Of a DNA stretch of 64,000 bases, positions 8,597 to 17,905 are shown in pieces (within the stretch, counting starts at the first letter, position 1; each line of letters starts with the position of its first letter). Made by a program: the position numbers and the translations under genes. The notes below the pieces were generated by a model that worked only from the letters and a program-made list of their open reading frames with translations, was not told where the DNA came from and made no database searches. The stretch is taken from assembly GCF_014694405.1 (NCBI RefSeq), contig NZ_JAAUWV010000001.1, forward strand, positions 176,411 to 240,410, given 5' to 3'. The stretch comes from Pseudoalteromonas sp. S16_S37. GTDB lineage: Bacteria; Pseudomonadota; Gammaproteobacteria; Enterobacterales; Alteromonadaceae.

Positions 8597-8669
8597 CTTT
8601 ACGCCCCTAAAGATGTTAAAAGGGCGATACTACCAAGCTGGCGGTTAAGTCACAATGTGTATAGGGTGA

Positions 8670-8700
8670 GAAATGCGAATAGCCGCGCTATTCGCATTTC
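8670..8700 (-). terminator. Long hairpin after the carboxypeptidase gene
   Basis: A perfect 14-bp stem with a 3-base loop (arms 8670-8683 and 8687-8700) begins 6 bases after the minus-strand stop of the S10 carboxypeptidase gene. There is no long T-tract beyond the arm, so it may be a weak terminator or an mRNA-stabilising structure between this gene and the DUF2797 gene. Confidence 0.6.
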
Positions 8701-8706
8701 AGAGGA

Positions 8707-10215
8707 TTAGTATTTTGCTGAACGAGTTTGGCTTTTTAAAGAAGCCTTAATAAACTCACGCAAATCATCATTAGAGGTTTTTAAATCTTCTTTACGTAAG
8801 TACATCATATGGCCCGAACGATAGCCTTTAAAGCTTAATCGGTCGCGCATTTTACCGCTTGGGTCAAGTTGCCACATGGTGTATTTGGCATCAAAGTAGT
8901 TTGTTGCACCATCATAGTAACCCGCTTGTATTAACACGTTTAGATAAGGGTTTTCAGCCATCGCTTCACGTAGCTGTTCACCTGTGTTGTTGTTACTTCT
9001 ATCCCATGGATGAACATCGGCTAACATATTGTATTGTATGTCAGTTTTATAATTTAGCTCTTCGCGAATGTAATGGTTCATAGCTGGTGTAAAGGCGTGC
9101 AACCAGGCACTTAGTTCAGGAAAGTAATCCGGTCTGTCACCGGCATCGCGCTTATCTATGCCCAAATAGCGTGAGTCTAATCTACCCAAAATATAGCCTT
9201 GGTCACGCAGCAGTTCTTTCCAAAATGCATCATCGCTGATATCCAAATTATTTTGCAGCACAAACTGTTTAGATAAGCCACTGTATAAGGCTACACGTTC
9301 TGCGATTGCCTGTTTGTCATCGTTTGCAATAAAAGCACCTTTTGCCAGTGCGGGTAAATACTGGTCAAGAGTAAAACGCTCAACTTCTGATAGCACTTCT
9401 GTTAAGTCTTTTTGCTGTAATTTAGCTGGCAGTACCTTGTGATGCCAAGCTGTGGCAGCAAAATAAGGCAGTCGATTTGCGGCTTTTACTGGCCCCTGAC
9501 GTTCGATACCAATATCGGTTGGCGAGACTAGCACCACACCATTTAAAAACCACCAATGGGCTTGTTGTAGCTCTCTAGCAAGACCTGAAACGCGCACTGT
9601 GCCGTAGCTTTCACCGATTAAAAACTTAGGTGATAATGAGCGGTCATTGCGGGTAATAAAGGTATTGATCCAATCTGCAAGGTATTTTATGTCTGCGTTA
9701 ACACCAAAAAATTGCGCTTTTTGTTCATCGGCGCTGGGCATTTTGCCTTCTTTATTTGGTAAAACACGAGAATAACCCGTTTTAACAGGATTAACAAAAA
9801 CGATGTCTGCAACGTCCAGCACAGAGTGAGGGTTATCTTTCATACCATAAGGTTGTACTGGGTAGCCCTCGTCATCAATTTTCAAAATGCGCGGTCCAGT
9901 GTAGGCGATATGCATCCACACAGAAGCTGAACCAGGACCACCATTGAAGGAAATTAACAGTGGGCGTTTACTTATGTCATCCACTTTATCTTTTTTGTAG
10001 TAGTTATAGTAAAGCGTCGCAGTGGGTTCACCTTGCTCGTTCCATACAGGTTGAGTGCCTGATGTAACACTGTAACTAATGCGCTCACCATTGATGGTCG
10101 CTTTATGATTGGTCACCACTTTACTATCAATATCAATGGCACGATTGTGCTCTGCAGCATTACAGTTAAAGCCAATGGCAATAAAACATATCGCAAGCAA
10201 CTTGCTTAAGTTCAT
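8707..10215 (-). CDS. Secreted serine carboxypeptidase, peptidase family S10
   Basis: A 502-aa exported serine carboxypeptidase. Residues 1 to about 21 form a Sec signal peptide (LLAICFIAIGFNCNAAE). The S10 motifs are present: NGGPGSASVWMH (oxyanion region), GESYGTVR with nucleophile Ser203, GYYDGATNYFDA (catalytic Asp region) and YRSGHMMYLR (catalytic His). Such enzymes release C-terminal residues from peptides, here probably in the periplasm or outside the cell to scavenge protein. The longest frame starts at a TTG (10227), but a TGGGGA ribosome binding site is correctly placed for the ATG at 10215, which also starts the signal peptide cleanly. Confidence 0.9.
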   Translation of the reverse strand: MNLSKLLAICFIAIGFNCNAAEHNRAIDIDSKVVTNHKATINGERISYSVTSGTQPVWNEQGEPTATLYYNYYKKDKVDDISKRPLLISFNGGPGSASVWMHIAYTGPRILKIDDEGYPVQPYGMKDNPHSVLDVADIVFVNPVKTGYSRVLPNKEGKMPSADEQKAQFFGVNADIKYLADWINTFITRNDRSLSPKFLIGESYGTVRVSGLARELQQAHWWFLNGVVLVSPTDIGIERQGPVKAANRLPYFAATAWHHKVLPAKLQQKDLTEVLSEVERFTLDQYLPALAKGAFIANDDKQAIAERVALYSGLSKQFVLQNNLDISDDAFWKELLRDQGYILGRLDSRYLGIDKRDAGDRPDYFPELSAWLHAFTPAMNHYIREELNYKTDIQYNMLADVHPWDRSNNNTGEQLREAMAENPYLNVLIQAGYYDGATNYFDAKYTMWQLDPSGKMRDRLSFKGYRSGHMMYLRKEDLKTSNDDLREFIKASLKSQTRSAKY

Positions 10216-10369
10216 CAAATTCCCCAAATGAATAAATTTATAACATTACAGTTGTTTTTCACGCAATTTTCAAAGTGTATGAGTCAAATCCCATCAACAA
10301 TAGGATAACTTGCGGGTATTTCGTGATTCGGCTGTGATTAACCCCAAAGAAGGGTTATAGCCAAGAGGT

Positions 10370-10386
10370 TGCACCACATCAGTACA
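10370..10386 (+). promoter_or_regulatory. Weak NtrC-like site
   Basis: TGCACCACATCAGTACA keeps the left half of an NtrC site (TGCACCA) but has three mismatches in the right half. It starts exactly 30 bases before the strong site at 10400, about three helical turns, as expected for cooperative NtrC dimers. Confidence 0.5.
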
Positions 10387-10392
10387 GCACGT

Positions 10393-10423
10393 CTAATAAT
10401 GCACTTAGTTGGTGCATTATTAG
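10393..10423 (+). promoter_or_regulatory. Strong NtrC enhancer site within a 31-bp palindrome
   Basis: The core TGCACTTAGTTGGTGCA at 10400-10416 fits the NtrC consensus. It sits inside a longer perfect inverted repeat with 12-bp arms (10393-10404 and 10412-10423) and a 7-base centre. The palindrome ends 55 bases before the sigma-54 -24 element, a workable position for an enhancer of glnK-amtB. Confidence 0.8.
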
Positions 10424-10478
10424 CCGTTATTATTCCGTGGTTTTTATTAACATATTGAAATTTATTAATTTAATTTTA

Positions 10479-10495
10479 TGGCACGAAGGTTGGAT
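10479..10495 (+). promoter_or_regulatory. Sigma-54 promoter of glnK-amtB
   Basis: TGGCACG-AAGG-TTGGAT matches the sigma-54 -24/-12 pattern, with an exact TGGCACG and correct 4-base spacing; the -12 element reads TTGG instead of TTGC. It lies 43 bases before the glnK ATG and downstream of the NtrC-like sites. Confidence 0.85.
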
Positions 10496-10537
10496 TAGCT
10501 GTGTTAACAGGATAAACCTGTCCTAAGGGGACCAACA

Positions 10538-10876
10538 ATGAAAATGATAAGTGCAATAATAAAACCATTTAAATTGGATGAGGTAAGAGAAGCGCTCGCA
10601 GATTTAGGTATTGAAGGTATGACAGTGGTTGATGTGAAGGGCTTTGGCCGTCAACGAGGTCATACCGAGTTATATCGTGGTGCTGAATATCAAGTCGATT
10701 TTATTCCAAAAATTAAGCTAGAAATTGCAACACTCAGTGAAAATACACAACGTGTAGTCGACACACTGACAAAAGTAGCCAGCACGGGAAAAATCGGTGA
10801 TGGAAAAATCTTTGTATATGACCTAGACCAAGTCGTGCGGATCCGTACCGGCGAATTAGATGAAGAAGCAATTTAA
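10538..10876 (+). CDS. glnK: Nitrogen regulatory protein PII (GlnK)
   Basis: A 112-aa trimeric PII protein that senses ATP/ADP and 2-oxoglutarate and, when unmodified, plugs the AmtB channel. The T-loop GFGRQRGHTELYRGAEYQ carries the uridylylation site Tyr51. The C-terminal signature TGKIGDGKIFVYDLDQVVRIRTGE is complete, and the length is exactly that of E. coli GlnK and GlnB. The start has a strong AAGGGG ribosome binding site. It lies 12 bp upstream of amtB behind a sigma-54/NtrC region, so it should be induced by nitrogen limitation. The pairing with amtB is why GlnK is chosen over GlnB. Confidence 0.96.
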   Translation: MKMISAIIKPFKLDEVREALADLGIEGMTVVDVKGFGRQRGHTELYRGAEYQVDFIPKIKLEIATLSENTQRVVDTLTKVASTGKIGDGKIFVYDLDQVVRIRTGELDEEAI

Positions 10877-10888
10877 GGGGGCCGGACA

Positions 10889-12118
10889 ATGGAAAGCGCA
10901 ATTGTAGAACTGAAATTTTCTTTAAACACTTTTTACTTTTTAATTTCGGGCGTACTGGTTATGTGGATGGCAGCAGGGTTTGCCATGCTCGAAGCTGGAT
11001 TGGTTCGTTCAAAAAACACCACAGAGATTTTAACTAAAAATATTACCCTCTATGCGATAGCGTGTACGATGTTTTTGCTCGTTGGTTACAACATTATGTA
11101 TGTGGGCAATACCGAAGGCGGAATCGTGCCAAGTTTTGGTGCATTGATTGGAGAGGCGGCTGCGGATGCTGATCATGCCTTAGAGTCTGACTTCTTTTTC
11201 CAAGTTGTTTTTGTCGCTACCGCCATGTCGATTGTATCAGGTGCTGTTGCTGAGCGTATGAAGTTATGGGCATTTTTGGCCTTCACTGTAGTACTTACAG
11301 GGTTTATCTATCCAGTGGAAGGTTACTGGACATGGGGCGGAGGCTTCTTATCTAAACTTGGTTTTGTTGATTTTGCAGGATCGGCGATTGTACACGGTGC
11401 AGGAGCTGCGGCGGCATTATCAGGGGTAATATTGCTAGGTGCACGTAAAGGTAAATATGGCAAAAATGGTGAAATCTACCCAATTCCAGGCTCAAACATG
11501 CCTTTAGCGACACTGGGTACGTTTATTTTGTGGATGGGCTGGTTTGGTTTTAATGGCGGGTCGCAATTATTCTTGGCGGATAAGTCAAATGCAGTAGCAG
11601 TCAGCCAAATCTTGCTAAATACCAATGCGGCTGCAGCTACTGGGGCAATCGCGGCGCTACTTGTGTGTAAAGCACTGTGGGGGAAAGCAGACTTAACGAT
11701 GGTGTTAAATGGCGCATTAGCTGGATTAGTGGTTATTACTGCTGAGCCTGCATCACCAACGCCATTACTTGCATGTATGTTGGGGGCTCTGGGTGGCTCT
11801 TTAGTGGTATTTAGTATCGTATTCTTAGATAAAGCTAAAATCGATGACCCCGTTGGTGCAATTTCAGTGCACGGTACCTGTGGTATTTTAGGGGTGATGT
11901 TAGTGCCTTTATCTAACGGCGATGCGACATTTGTAAATCAACTGATTGGCTTAGCATGTATCCTAGGATTTGTATTTGTTGTGTCTTATCTAGTATGGGC
12001 ATTACTAAAAACGACTATGGGTATTCGTGTTGGCGAAGAAGAAGAAATAAACGGTATGGATCAACATGATTGTGGTATTGATGCATACCCTGAGTTTGTG
12101 TCTGTTCGCAGCCAATAA
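10889..12118 (+). CDS. amtB: Ammonium transporter AmtB
   Basis: A 409-aa integral membrane ammonium channel. It has about eleven hydrophobic segments and begins with FYFLISGVLVMWMAAGFAML without a separate cleavable signal peptide. The two pore histidines are in FAGSAIVHGAGAAAAL and AISVHGTCGILG, and the central GWFGFNGGSQ loop is characteristic. Transports ammonium into the cell under nitrogen limitation and is gated by GlnK, its upstream partner. Ribosome binding site AAGGGGG. A terminator lies 36 bases after the stop. Confidence 0.96.
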   Translation: MESAIVELKFSLNTFYFLISGVLVMWMAAGFAMLEAGLVRSKNTTEILTKNITLYAIACTMFLLVGYNIMYVGNTEGGIVPSFGALIGEAAADADHALESDFFFQVVFVATAMSIVSGAVAERMKLWAFLAFTVVLTGFIYPVEGYWTWGGGFLSKLGFVDFAGSAIVHGAGAAAALSGVILLGARKGKYGKNGEIYPIPGSNMPLATLGTFILWMGWFGFNGGSQLFLADKSNAVAVSQILLNTNAAAATGAIAALLVCKALWGKADLTMVLNGALAGLVVITAEPASPTPLLACMLGALGGSLVVFSIVFLDKAKIDDPVGAISVHGTCGILGVMLVPLSNGDATFVNQLIGLACILGFVFVVSYLVWALLKTTMGIRVGEEEEINGMDQHDCGIDAYPEFVSVRSQ

Positions 12119-12153
12119 AGCACGCAACATTAACACTTATTAAATTGCATGAG

Positions 12154-12180
12154 CGGGCCAAAATGGCCCGTTCTCTCTTT
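12154..12180 (+). terminator. Terminator of glnK-amtB
   Basis: A 7-bp GC-rich stem (CGGGCCA / TGGCCCG) with an AAA loop is followed by TTCTCTCTTT. Confidence 0.85.
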
Positions 12181-12247
12181 CAGGCTTGGTTAATCTAGGG
12201 TACTCTATGCTTCGGCATAATTAACTCAGAAGTTTGTAATAAGTGGC

Positions 12248-14602
12248 ATGGTAGATAAAAAGAATAACGACGCAGAGAAACCCCAAAAAAAGTCTACAAA
12301 TACACCAGCCAATACGCGTCGCAGAAAAGCCTCTGCATCTAAAGCGAAAACTCCTCCTCGTAAATCTGCTGTTGGGGCAATCAAACATCGTATCTTACAA
12401 ACTTGCTGGCGGTTTTTTTACAAAGGCACTATCGCTATTGTGGTGCTCGTCAGTTTTTATTTAATTTACTTAGATGCAAAAATCACTCGCCAATTTGAAG
12501 GCAGTAAGTGGCAGTTGCCTGTACAAGTGTATGCGCGAGCCATGGACTTCTATCCAGAGCAGTTTCTATCAGAAGATGAAGTTATTTGGGAGCTCAAGCG
12601 TCTTAACTACTCTCAGGTAAATAAAATTAACCGTACGGGGCAATACGTGCTGCAAGGGCGAACTATAAAAATATATCGTCGAGCTTTCGAGTTTTATAAT
12701 GGCGCGGAGCCTGGGCAGGTATTTACTTTAAGTTTTGCCGGTAAACGCTTAGTCAATATTGTTGATGAAAATGGTCGACGCATAAAACAAGCGCGCTTGG
12801 AGCCTGTACAAATTGCTCGTATTGGTAATGAATCTAAACAAGACCGAGAGTTTGTGCCTTTAGATAAGTTTCCCAATATTTTGAAACAGGCATTGCTGGT
12901 GGTTGAAGATAGGAATTTCTATGATCACCACGGCGTGTCTGTGTGGTCAATCTTACGCGCGTTATACACCAACCTGAAAGCGGGACGAACGGTGCAAGGT
13001 GGCAGTACCTTGACTCAGCAATTGGCGAAAAATTTTTACTTAACTCGCGAACGCTCAATTGTTAGAAAAATCAATGAAGCCTTTATTGCGCTGATCTTGG
13101 ATTATCGTTATAGCAAAGATGAAATTTTAGAAGCTTATCTTAACGAAGTCTTTATGGGTCAAGCATACAACCAAGGAGTGCACGGTATGGGCTTGGCTGC
13201 GGAGTTTTATTTTGCTAAACCCGTTGATGAGCTTGAGTTTGACCAAATTGCTATGTTGGTTGCGATGGTTAAAGGACCCTCTTTTTACAACCCAAGGCGC
13301 TATCCTGAGCGTGTACAAGAGAGGAGAGACTTGGTACTGCGATTACTTGCAGAGCAAGGATATATCTCAACCAATGAGCTGCGCCAAGCATTAGTAAGGC
13401 CTGTCAAAGTCCAGCCATTAAAAAAGAGTCGCGAACAAAACTATCCAGGCTACCTAGAACTGGTTGATAGAGAGCTTAAAGCGTTACTGACAAATCAAGA
13501 AATCATCAACGCAGGGGTACGGATTTTTACCTATTTTGATCTGCAAAAACAAGCAGCGATGGAAGAGGCGGTGCGCACTGGCCTGCCATACCTTGAACGG
13601 CGTTTTGATACAGAGCAACTGGAAACAGCAATGATCTCTGTCAATGTCGCTAAAGGCGGTGTGTCTGCTTTGGTAGCTGGGCGTGACGTGCGCTTTAGTG
13701 GATTTAACCGCGTACTAGATACTAAACGCAACATCGGCTCTTTAGTTAAGCCTGCGATTTATCTAACAGCATTGGAAAAACCTAAATACAATTTAGGTAC
13801 ATTGCTTGAAGATGGCCCGCTACAAGTCACTGATGAGTCAGGTGATGTATGGCGCCCTGAAAACTTTGATCATAAATACCGAGGTGTTTTACCTCTTTAT
13901 CAAGCATTTAGTAACAGTATTAATATCCCCGCGGTGAATTTAGGGCTCGATGTTGGAGTGCATAATGTTGCCGCTACACTTAAAAAACTCGGTATAGAGT
14001 CGCAAATAAATCAATATCCTTCGCTGTTGTTAGGTGCGTTGGAGCTGTCGAGCTTTGAAGTTGCGCAAATGTACACCACACTTGCGGGCAATGGAGTTTA
14101 CCGTCAACTTACCACGATTTCTGCGATGACCAATGCCACTGGTAAGGTGCTTTATGAGCATGATGTAATAAATCGTGAGCGCTTTAGTGAGCAAGCTGTC
14201 TATATGACTAAGTATGGATTAAAGAAAGTGACTAAAGAAGGCACTGCAAAAAGGTTGAATGTACACTTTCCATCTATTCAGCTAGCGGGAAAAACGGGCA
14301 CCAGTAATGATTTACGAGACAGCTGGTTTGCAGGTTTTGACCATAATACGGTAACGGTTACTTGGCTGGGAAGGGATGACAATCAATCGACTGGTCTAAC
14401 CGGTGCCAATGGCGCGTTAGAGCTTTATATCCGTTACTTGAAACCACTTAACCCACAAGCCATAGCCGACAATCGCCCAAGTGATGTTCGCTGGGCATTT
14501 GTAAACCCGCTGACGGGTAAACAAGCACCCCCAGGGTGCGGTAAGGTGATCCAGTTGCCGATACGTGAAAGTGAGTTTAAGCCAAGACCTCTGTGTGAAT
14601 AA
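12248..14602 (+). CDS. mrcB: Penicillin-binding protein 1B
   Basis: A 784-aa bifunctional class A PBP that polymerises glycan strands and crosslinks peptides in the periplasm. In order: a Lys/Arg-rich cytoplasmic tail (1-55), one transmembrane helix (about 60-80), a UB2H-like region (about 90-180), glycosyltransferase family 51 domain with VEDRNFYDHHGVS (catalytic Glu220) and GGSTLTQQLAKN, and a transpeptidase domain with S498-LVK501, SNS in AFSNSINIPAVNL and K682-TGTSND. The UB2H-type layout is why PBP1B is chosen over PBP1A. A 9+4-bp hairpin straddles the stop codon and faces the convergent chemotaxis gene. Confidence 0.93.
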   Translation: MVDKKNNDAEKPQKKSTNTPANTRRRKASASKAKTPPRKSAVGAIKHRILQTCWRFFYKGTIAIVVLVSFYLIYLDAKITRQFEGSKWQLPVQVYARAMDFYPEQFLSEDEVIWELKRLNYSQVNKINRTGQYVLQGRTIKIYRRAFEFYNGAEPGQVFTLSFAGKRLVNIVDENGRRIKQARLEPVQIARIGNESKQDREFVPLDKFPNILKQALLVVEDRNFYDHHGVSVWSILRALYTNLKAGRTVQGGSTLTQQLAKNFYLTRERSIVRKINEAFIALILDYRYSKDEILEAYLNEVFMGQAYNQGVHGMGLAAEFYFAKPVDELEFDQIAMLVAMVKGPSFYNPRRYPERVQERRDLVLRLLAEQGYISTNELRQALVRPVKVQPLKKSREQNYPGYLELVDRELKALLTNQEIINAGVRIFTYFDLQKQAAMEEAVRTGLPYLERRFDTEQLETAMISVNVAKGGVSALVAGRDVRFSGFNRVLDTKRNIGSLVKPAIYLTALEKPKYNLGTLLEDGPLQVTDESGDVWRPENFDHKYRGVLPLYQAFSNSINIPAVNLGLDVGVHNVAATLKKLGIESQINQYPSLLLGALELSSFEVAQMYTTLAGNGVYRQLTTISAMTNATGKVLYEHDVINRERFSEQAVYMTKYGLKKVTKEGTAKRLNVHFPSIQLAGKTGTSNDLRDSWFAGFDHNTVTVTWLGRDDNQSTGLTGANGALELYIRYLKPLNPQAIADNRPSDVRWAFVNPLTGKQAPPGCGKVIQLPIRESEFKPRPLCE

Positions 14603-14616
14603 ACACCGAGGTCTTG
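14583..14616. terminator. Hairpin straddling the mrcB stop codon
   Basis: Arms CAAGACCTC (14583-14591) and GAGGTCTTG (14608-14616), with inner GTGT/ACAC pairing, enclose the mrcB stop. It is placed to act for both mrcB and the convergent chemoreceptor gene, but lacks a T-tract. Confidence 0.55.
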
Positions 14617-14624
14617 AGAACTAG

Positions 14625-16469
14625 CTAGCTTTTGAACTGATTCATTGCTTTTTGTAATTTTTGAGCCATTGCAGCTAGTTTTAAGGCATCTTCTTCCGTT
14701 GCCTGTGCTGAGCTTAGTGTATGTTCAGCAAGTTCATTGACTTCACTGGCATCGATAAGCGCTTGTTGTGTAGCCCGGCTTTGTTGTTGCACCAACTGGG
14801 CGATATGGGCACCTTGCTCATCAATTTTAACCATACTTTGCTGAGCTTGCTGTAATACTTGGTTGGTTTGATCGGCTGCCGCAACACCTTGCTCCATTTT
14901 CTCTACGCTGCTGCGCATTTTGCTTTGTGTATCGTTCGAGGCATTTTGCAAAGAGCTAATTATGGTATGTATTTCCTCGGTTTGTTGTTGGGTTCTTTTA
15001 GCTAAGGTTCTCACCTCATCGGCAACCACAGCAAAGCCTCTACCTTGCTCTCCGGCCCTGGCAGCTTCTATGGCAGCATTTAGGGCTAGTAGGTTGGTTT
15101 GCTCTGCAATCTCACTAATGGCTGCGCTGACTTTACTGATGTTTTGGCTATCTTGGGCAAGTTTATCCAGTGCTATGCGGCTTTCTTCAAACTCTTTTTG
15201 CAGCAGTGTCATATGTTGAGCTAGTTCAGTGGTGTTTGCAGAGCTTTGCTTAACTTGCTGTGCTGCGGTGCTGGCTAATTCAGTGGCATGTTGCGCGGAG
15301 CTTTCTACCGAATCTGCAACATGGGCCATTTCACTCAAAGCACCATGGATCATGCTTATTTTATGCTGCTGTTGATCAACATCACTACGGGTATCATGGC
15401 TGATTTGGGTGAGCTTTGAGGTTTCACCATCAAGCTCTAAGCTGGTTGTATTGACATCTTTTAATAGCGCAATGAAAGCCGTTAGCACTTTGTTGTATTG
15501 GGCAACAATGATGGTCATTTCATCTTTGCCATAGGGGTTGGCTTTGGCGCGTAAGTCACCTTGTGCAGCAAGGGCTGCTGCGTCAGCAAAGCTGGAAATA
15601 CTATCTACAACCGCGAAGTAGAAGCCGTACATTAAGTATATTGCCAATAAAAGACTGAGTGCAGAAGCGATAGCGACGCCATTTCGGATGAATTTTTGTC
15701 TGGTAATTTTGTCTGTTAGTAGTTGATTTAACAAAGGCGTTGCTTGGCCAATCAACTCAGACACATCTGTAATAACCGCTTGATGAAGCTGCTTGAACTG
15801 GGCATTCGACAGCTCTAAGTTATCTGGGTCTAGTAGCTTTTCTTTGATGGTATTTTTGTATCGAGTTAGGCTGGTTTCTAAACGTTCAATCGGTTGCTGC
15901 AATTGCTTTTTTGTTTGCGGGTTTGCAATCATTGCCACAGCCAGTTTGGTATCCAGCTGAGTGTAAAATGTCAGCAGAACTTTGTTTAGGTTCGACAGGG
16001 CAATAAAGCTGTCTGGGGTAAATTCACCTTGCTCTATCACCAGGCGAGCTTGCTCGGCAAGGGCATTGATTTGCTCTACCAATTTAGGGGTAGACTCGAC
16101 TAAGGCTCGGTTGATATACGAGCGAGCAAGGTCATCATCGATTGCAAGCTTAGATTGAATTGATACTTGCTCAATGACCGAGTCTTGCGAGTTCAGTTGG
16201 TAGTTGGCCTTTGTGGCAATTGCGTGATTATCCTGTTCTTGCATTTGCATCATGTTATTGAGCAGCTTTGGATACAAATTCAAACCTTGCTGCTGTTGGG
16301 CACTGATATTGATTGAATGAGACAGTATGTTAGTAAGGAAAAACAAACTGACACTCAGCGGCACCAGTAAAATACCAAATACCAAGGTGATTTTGGTTTT
16401 GTATTTAAGGTTTGCCATTAGATGTATTGCGGGCGCACAAAAAGCTCTTAGTCCATGCATAAGGTTCAC
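14625..16469 (-). CDS. Methyl-accepting chemotaxis protein
   Basis: A 614-aa transmembrane chemoreceptor. One helix near residues 26-47 and a second near 268-288 bracket a periplasmic helical domain of about 220 residues with no Cache or PAS motif that I recognise. A HAMP region follows, then a long coiled coil rich in Gln and Ala with the conserved hairpin tip [20 protein letters not shown] and [18 protein letters not shown] that contacts CheA and CheW. The ligand is unknown. Start choice is uncertain: the GTG at 16469 and the ATG at 16460 both have only weak ribosome binding sites. No che genes are nearby. Confidence 0.93.
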   Translation of the reverse strand: MNLMHGLRAFCAPAIHLMANLKYKTKITLVFGILLVPLSVSLFFLTNILSHSINISAQQQQGLNLYPKLLNNMMQMQEQDNHAIATKANYQLNSQDSVIEQVSIQSKLAIDDDLARSYINRALVESTPKLVEQINALAEQARLVIEQGEFTPDSFIALSNLNKVLLTFYTQLDTKLAVAMIANPQTKKQLQQPIERLETSLTRYKNTIKEKLLDPDNLELSNAQFKQLHQAVITDVSELIGQATPLLNQLLTDKITRQKFIRNGVAIASALSLLLAIYLMYGFYFAVVDSISSFADAAALAAQGDLRAKANPYGKDEMTIIVAQYNKVLTAFIALLKDVNTTSLELDGETSKLTQISHDTRSDVDQQQHKISMIHGALSEMAHVADSVESSAQHATELASTAAQQVKQSSANTTELAQHMTLLQKEFEESRIALDKLAQDSQNISKVSAAISEIAEQTNLLALNAAIEAARAGEQGRGFAVVADEVRTLAKRTQQQTEEIHTIISSLQNASNDTQSKMRSSVEKMEQGVAAADQTNQVLQQAQQSMVKIDEQGAHIAQLVQQQSRATQQALIDASEVNELAEHTLSSAQATEEDALKLAAMAQKLQKAMNQFKS

Positions 16470-16561
16470 TTTCTTAGGGTAGTAGTGTTATAAAGACCTG
16501 ATAAAACTTAATCTTAGTTCAAGTTTGTTTAATTTGTGCGAAGCGGATGAAATGCTTTTAA

Positions 16562-16596
16562 AAAGAAGGTGCAGCTAGCCCAAGATAGCTAGCTGC
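16562..16596 (-). terminator. Terminator of pyrB-hemL
   Basis: A perfect 9-bp stem (GCAGCTAGC / GCTAGCTGC, loop of 8) starts 13 bases after the minus-strand hemL stop. On that strand it is followed by ACCTTCTTTTT, a usable T-tract. Confidence 0.8.
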
Positions 16597-16609
16597 GAAT
16601 AGAGCTTGA

Positions 16610-17890
16610 TTATAGCTTTGCAAACGCGCGTTTTGCTGCGGCAATGGTATCATCAATATCTTGTTGGGTATGCATAGTACTAACAAAGCCCGCTTCGAAC
16701 GCTGATGGCGCAAGGTAAACGCCTTCTTCAAGCATTAAGTGGAAGAAACGCTTAAAGCGCTCTAAGTCACACTCTGTTGCTTGAGCGAAGCTGTTAACGC
16801 TATCAGCCTCGGTAAAGAAGAAGCCAAACATACCGCCTGCATAGTTTGTTGTAAGCGCAATGCCTGTTTCATCCGCTGCTTGTTGGAAACCATCGCACAG
16901 TGCCTTACTTTTAGCTTCAAGCTGCGCGTGTAAGCCTTCTTCACTTAACAGTTCAAGCGCTTTTAAACCTGCAGCCATCGCGATTGGATTACCTGACAAA
17001 GTACCTGCTTGGTAAACTGGGCCTACCGGCGCGATATAGTCCATAATCTCTTGCTTACCACCAAAGGCGCCGACAGGCATACCACCACCGATAACTTTAC
17101 CTAAGCACGTTAGGTCTGGTGTAATGTTGTAGTATTGCTGTGCACCACCTAATGCAACGCGAAAGCCGGTCATCACTTCATCAAAAATAAGCACGCTACC
17201 GTGGTTGTCACATACCTCACGCAAGCCTTCTAAAAAGCCAGGTACTGGTGGAATACAGTTCATATTACCCGCGACAGGTTCTACGATGATGCAGGCAATT
17301 TCGTCTTTATATTGCTCAAAAATAGCTTTTACTTCGTCCAAATTATTGAACGACACAGTTAACGTATGTTTTGCAAAATCGGCTGGAATACCCGGTGAGT
17401 TAGGCACGCCCATAGTCAGTGCGCCTGAGCCTGCTTTTACCAGCAGAGAGTCTGCATGGCCATGGTAGCAGCCTTCAAACTTAAGAATTTTGTCACGCCC
17501 TGTGTAACCACGAGCTAGGCGAATAGCACTCATTGTCGCTTCGGTGCCTGAGCTAACCATGCGAACTTTTTCAATGGATGGCACCAGTTCTTTGACTTTT
17601 TCAGCCATAAGAATTTCTGTTTCGGTTGGCGCGCCATAGCTTAGGCCGTTTTCTACTGCAGCTAATACGGCTTGTTTTATTTGTGGGTGGTTATGACCTA
17701 AAATCATCGGTCCCCATGAACCTACGTAGTCTATGTACTTGTTATTATCAGCATCAAAGGTATAAGGCCCCTGCGCTTTGGTGATAAAAAGAGGCGTACC
17801 TCCCACACCATTAAAGGCGCGCACTGGAGAGTTTACGCCACCAGGGATGGACGCTTGGGCACGAATAAATAAATCTTTGCTAATTGTCAT
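16610..17890 (-). CDS. hemL: Glutamate-1-semialdehyde 2,1-aminomutase
   Basis: A 426-aa PLP enzyme that makes 5-aminolevulinate from glutamate-1-semialdehyde in the C5 tetrapyrrole pathway. Motifs: [18 protein letters not shown] at the N-terminus, [43 protein letters not shown], and [16 protein letters not shown] with the PLP-binding Lys265. Length matches the E. coli enzyme. It starts 15 bp after the pyrB stop, so pyrB and hemL probably share a transcript. Together with hemJ just upstream it puts two haem-pathway genes within 3 kb. Confidence 0.97.
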   Translation of the reverse strand: MTISKDLFIRAQASIPGGVNSPVRAFNGVGGTPLFITKAQGPYTFDADNNKYIDYVGSWGPMILGHNHPQIKQAVLAAVENGLSYGAPTETEILMAEKVKELVPSIEKVRMVSSGTEATMSAIRLARGYTGRDKILKFEGCYHGHADSLLVKAGSGALTMGVPNSPGIPADFAKHTLTVSFNNLDEVKAIFEQYKDEIACIIVEPVAGNMNCIPPVPGFLEGLREVCDNHGSVLIFDEVMTGFRVALGGAQQYYNITPDLTCLGKVIGGGMPVGAFGGKQEIMDYIAPVGPVYQAGTLSGNPIAMAAGLKALELLSEEGLHAQLEAKSKALCDGFQQAADETGIALTTNYAGGMFGFFFTEADSVNSFAQATECDLERFKRFFHLMLEEGVYLAPSAFEAGFVSTMHTQQDIDDTIAAAKRAFAKL

Positions 17891-17905
17891 TATGATTCCT
17901 ATCGG

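Larger units (their letters stand above)
10216..10537. other. Divergent control region between carboxypeptidase and glnK
   Basis: This 322-bp gap holds no gene that I can support. The glnK-proximal half carries the NtrC-type sites and the sigma-54 promoter annotated separately. The distal 130 bases are AT-rich and should contain the carboxypeptidase promoter, which I could not place with confidence. Confidence 0.6.
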
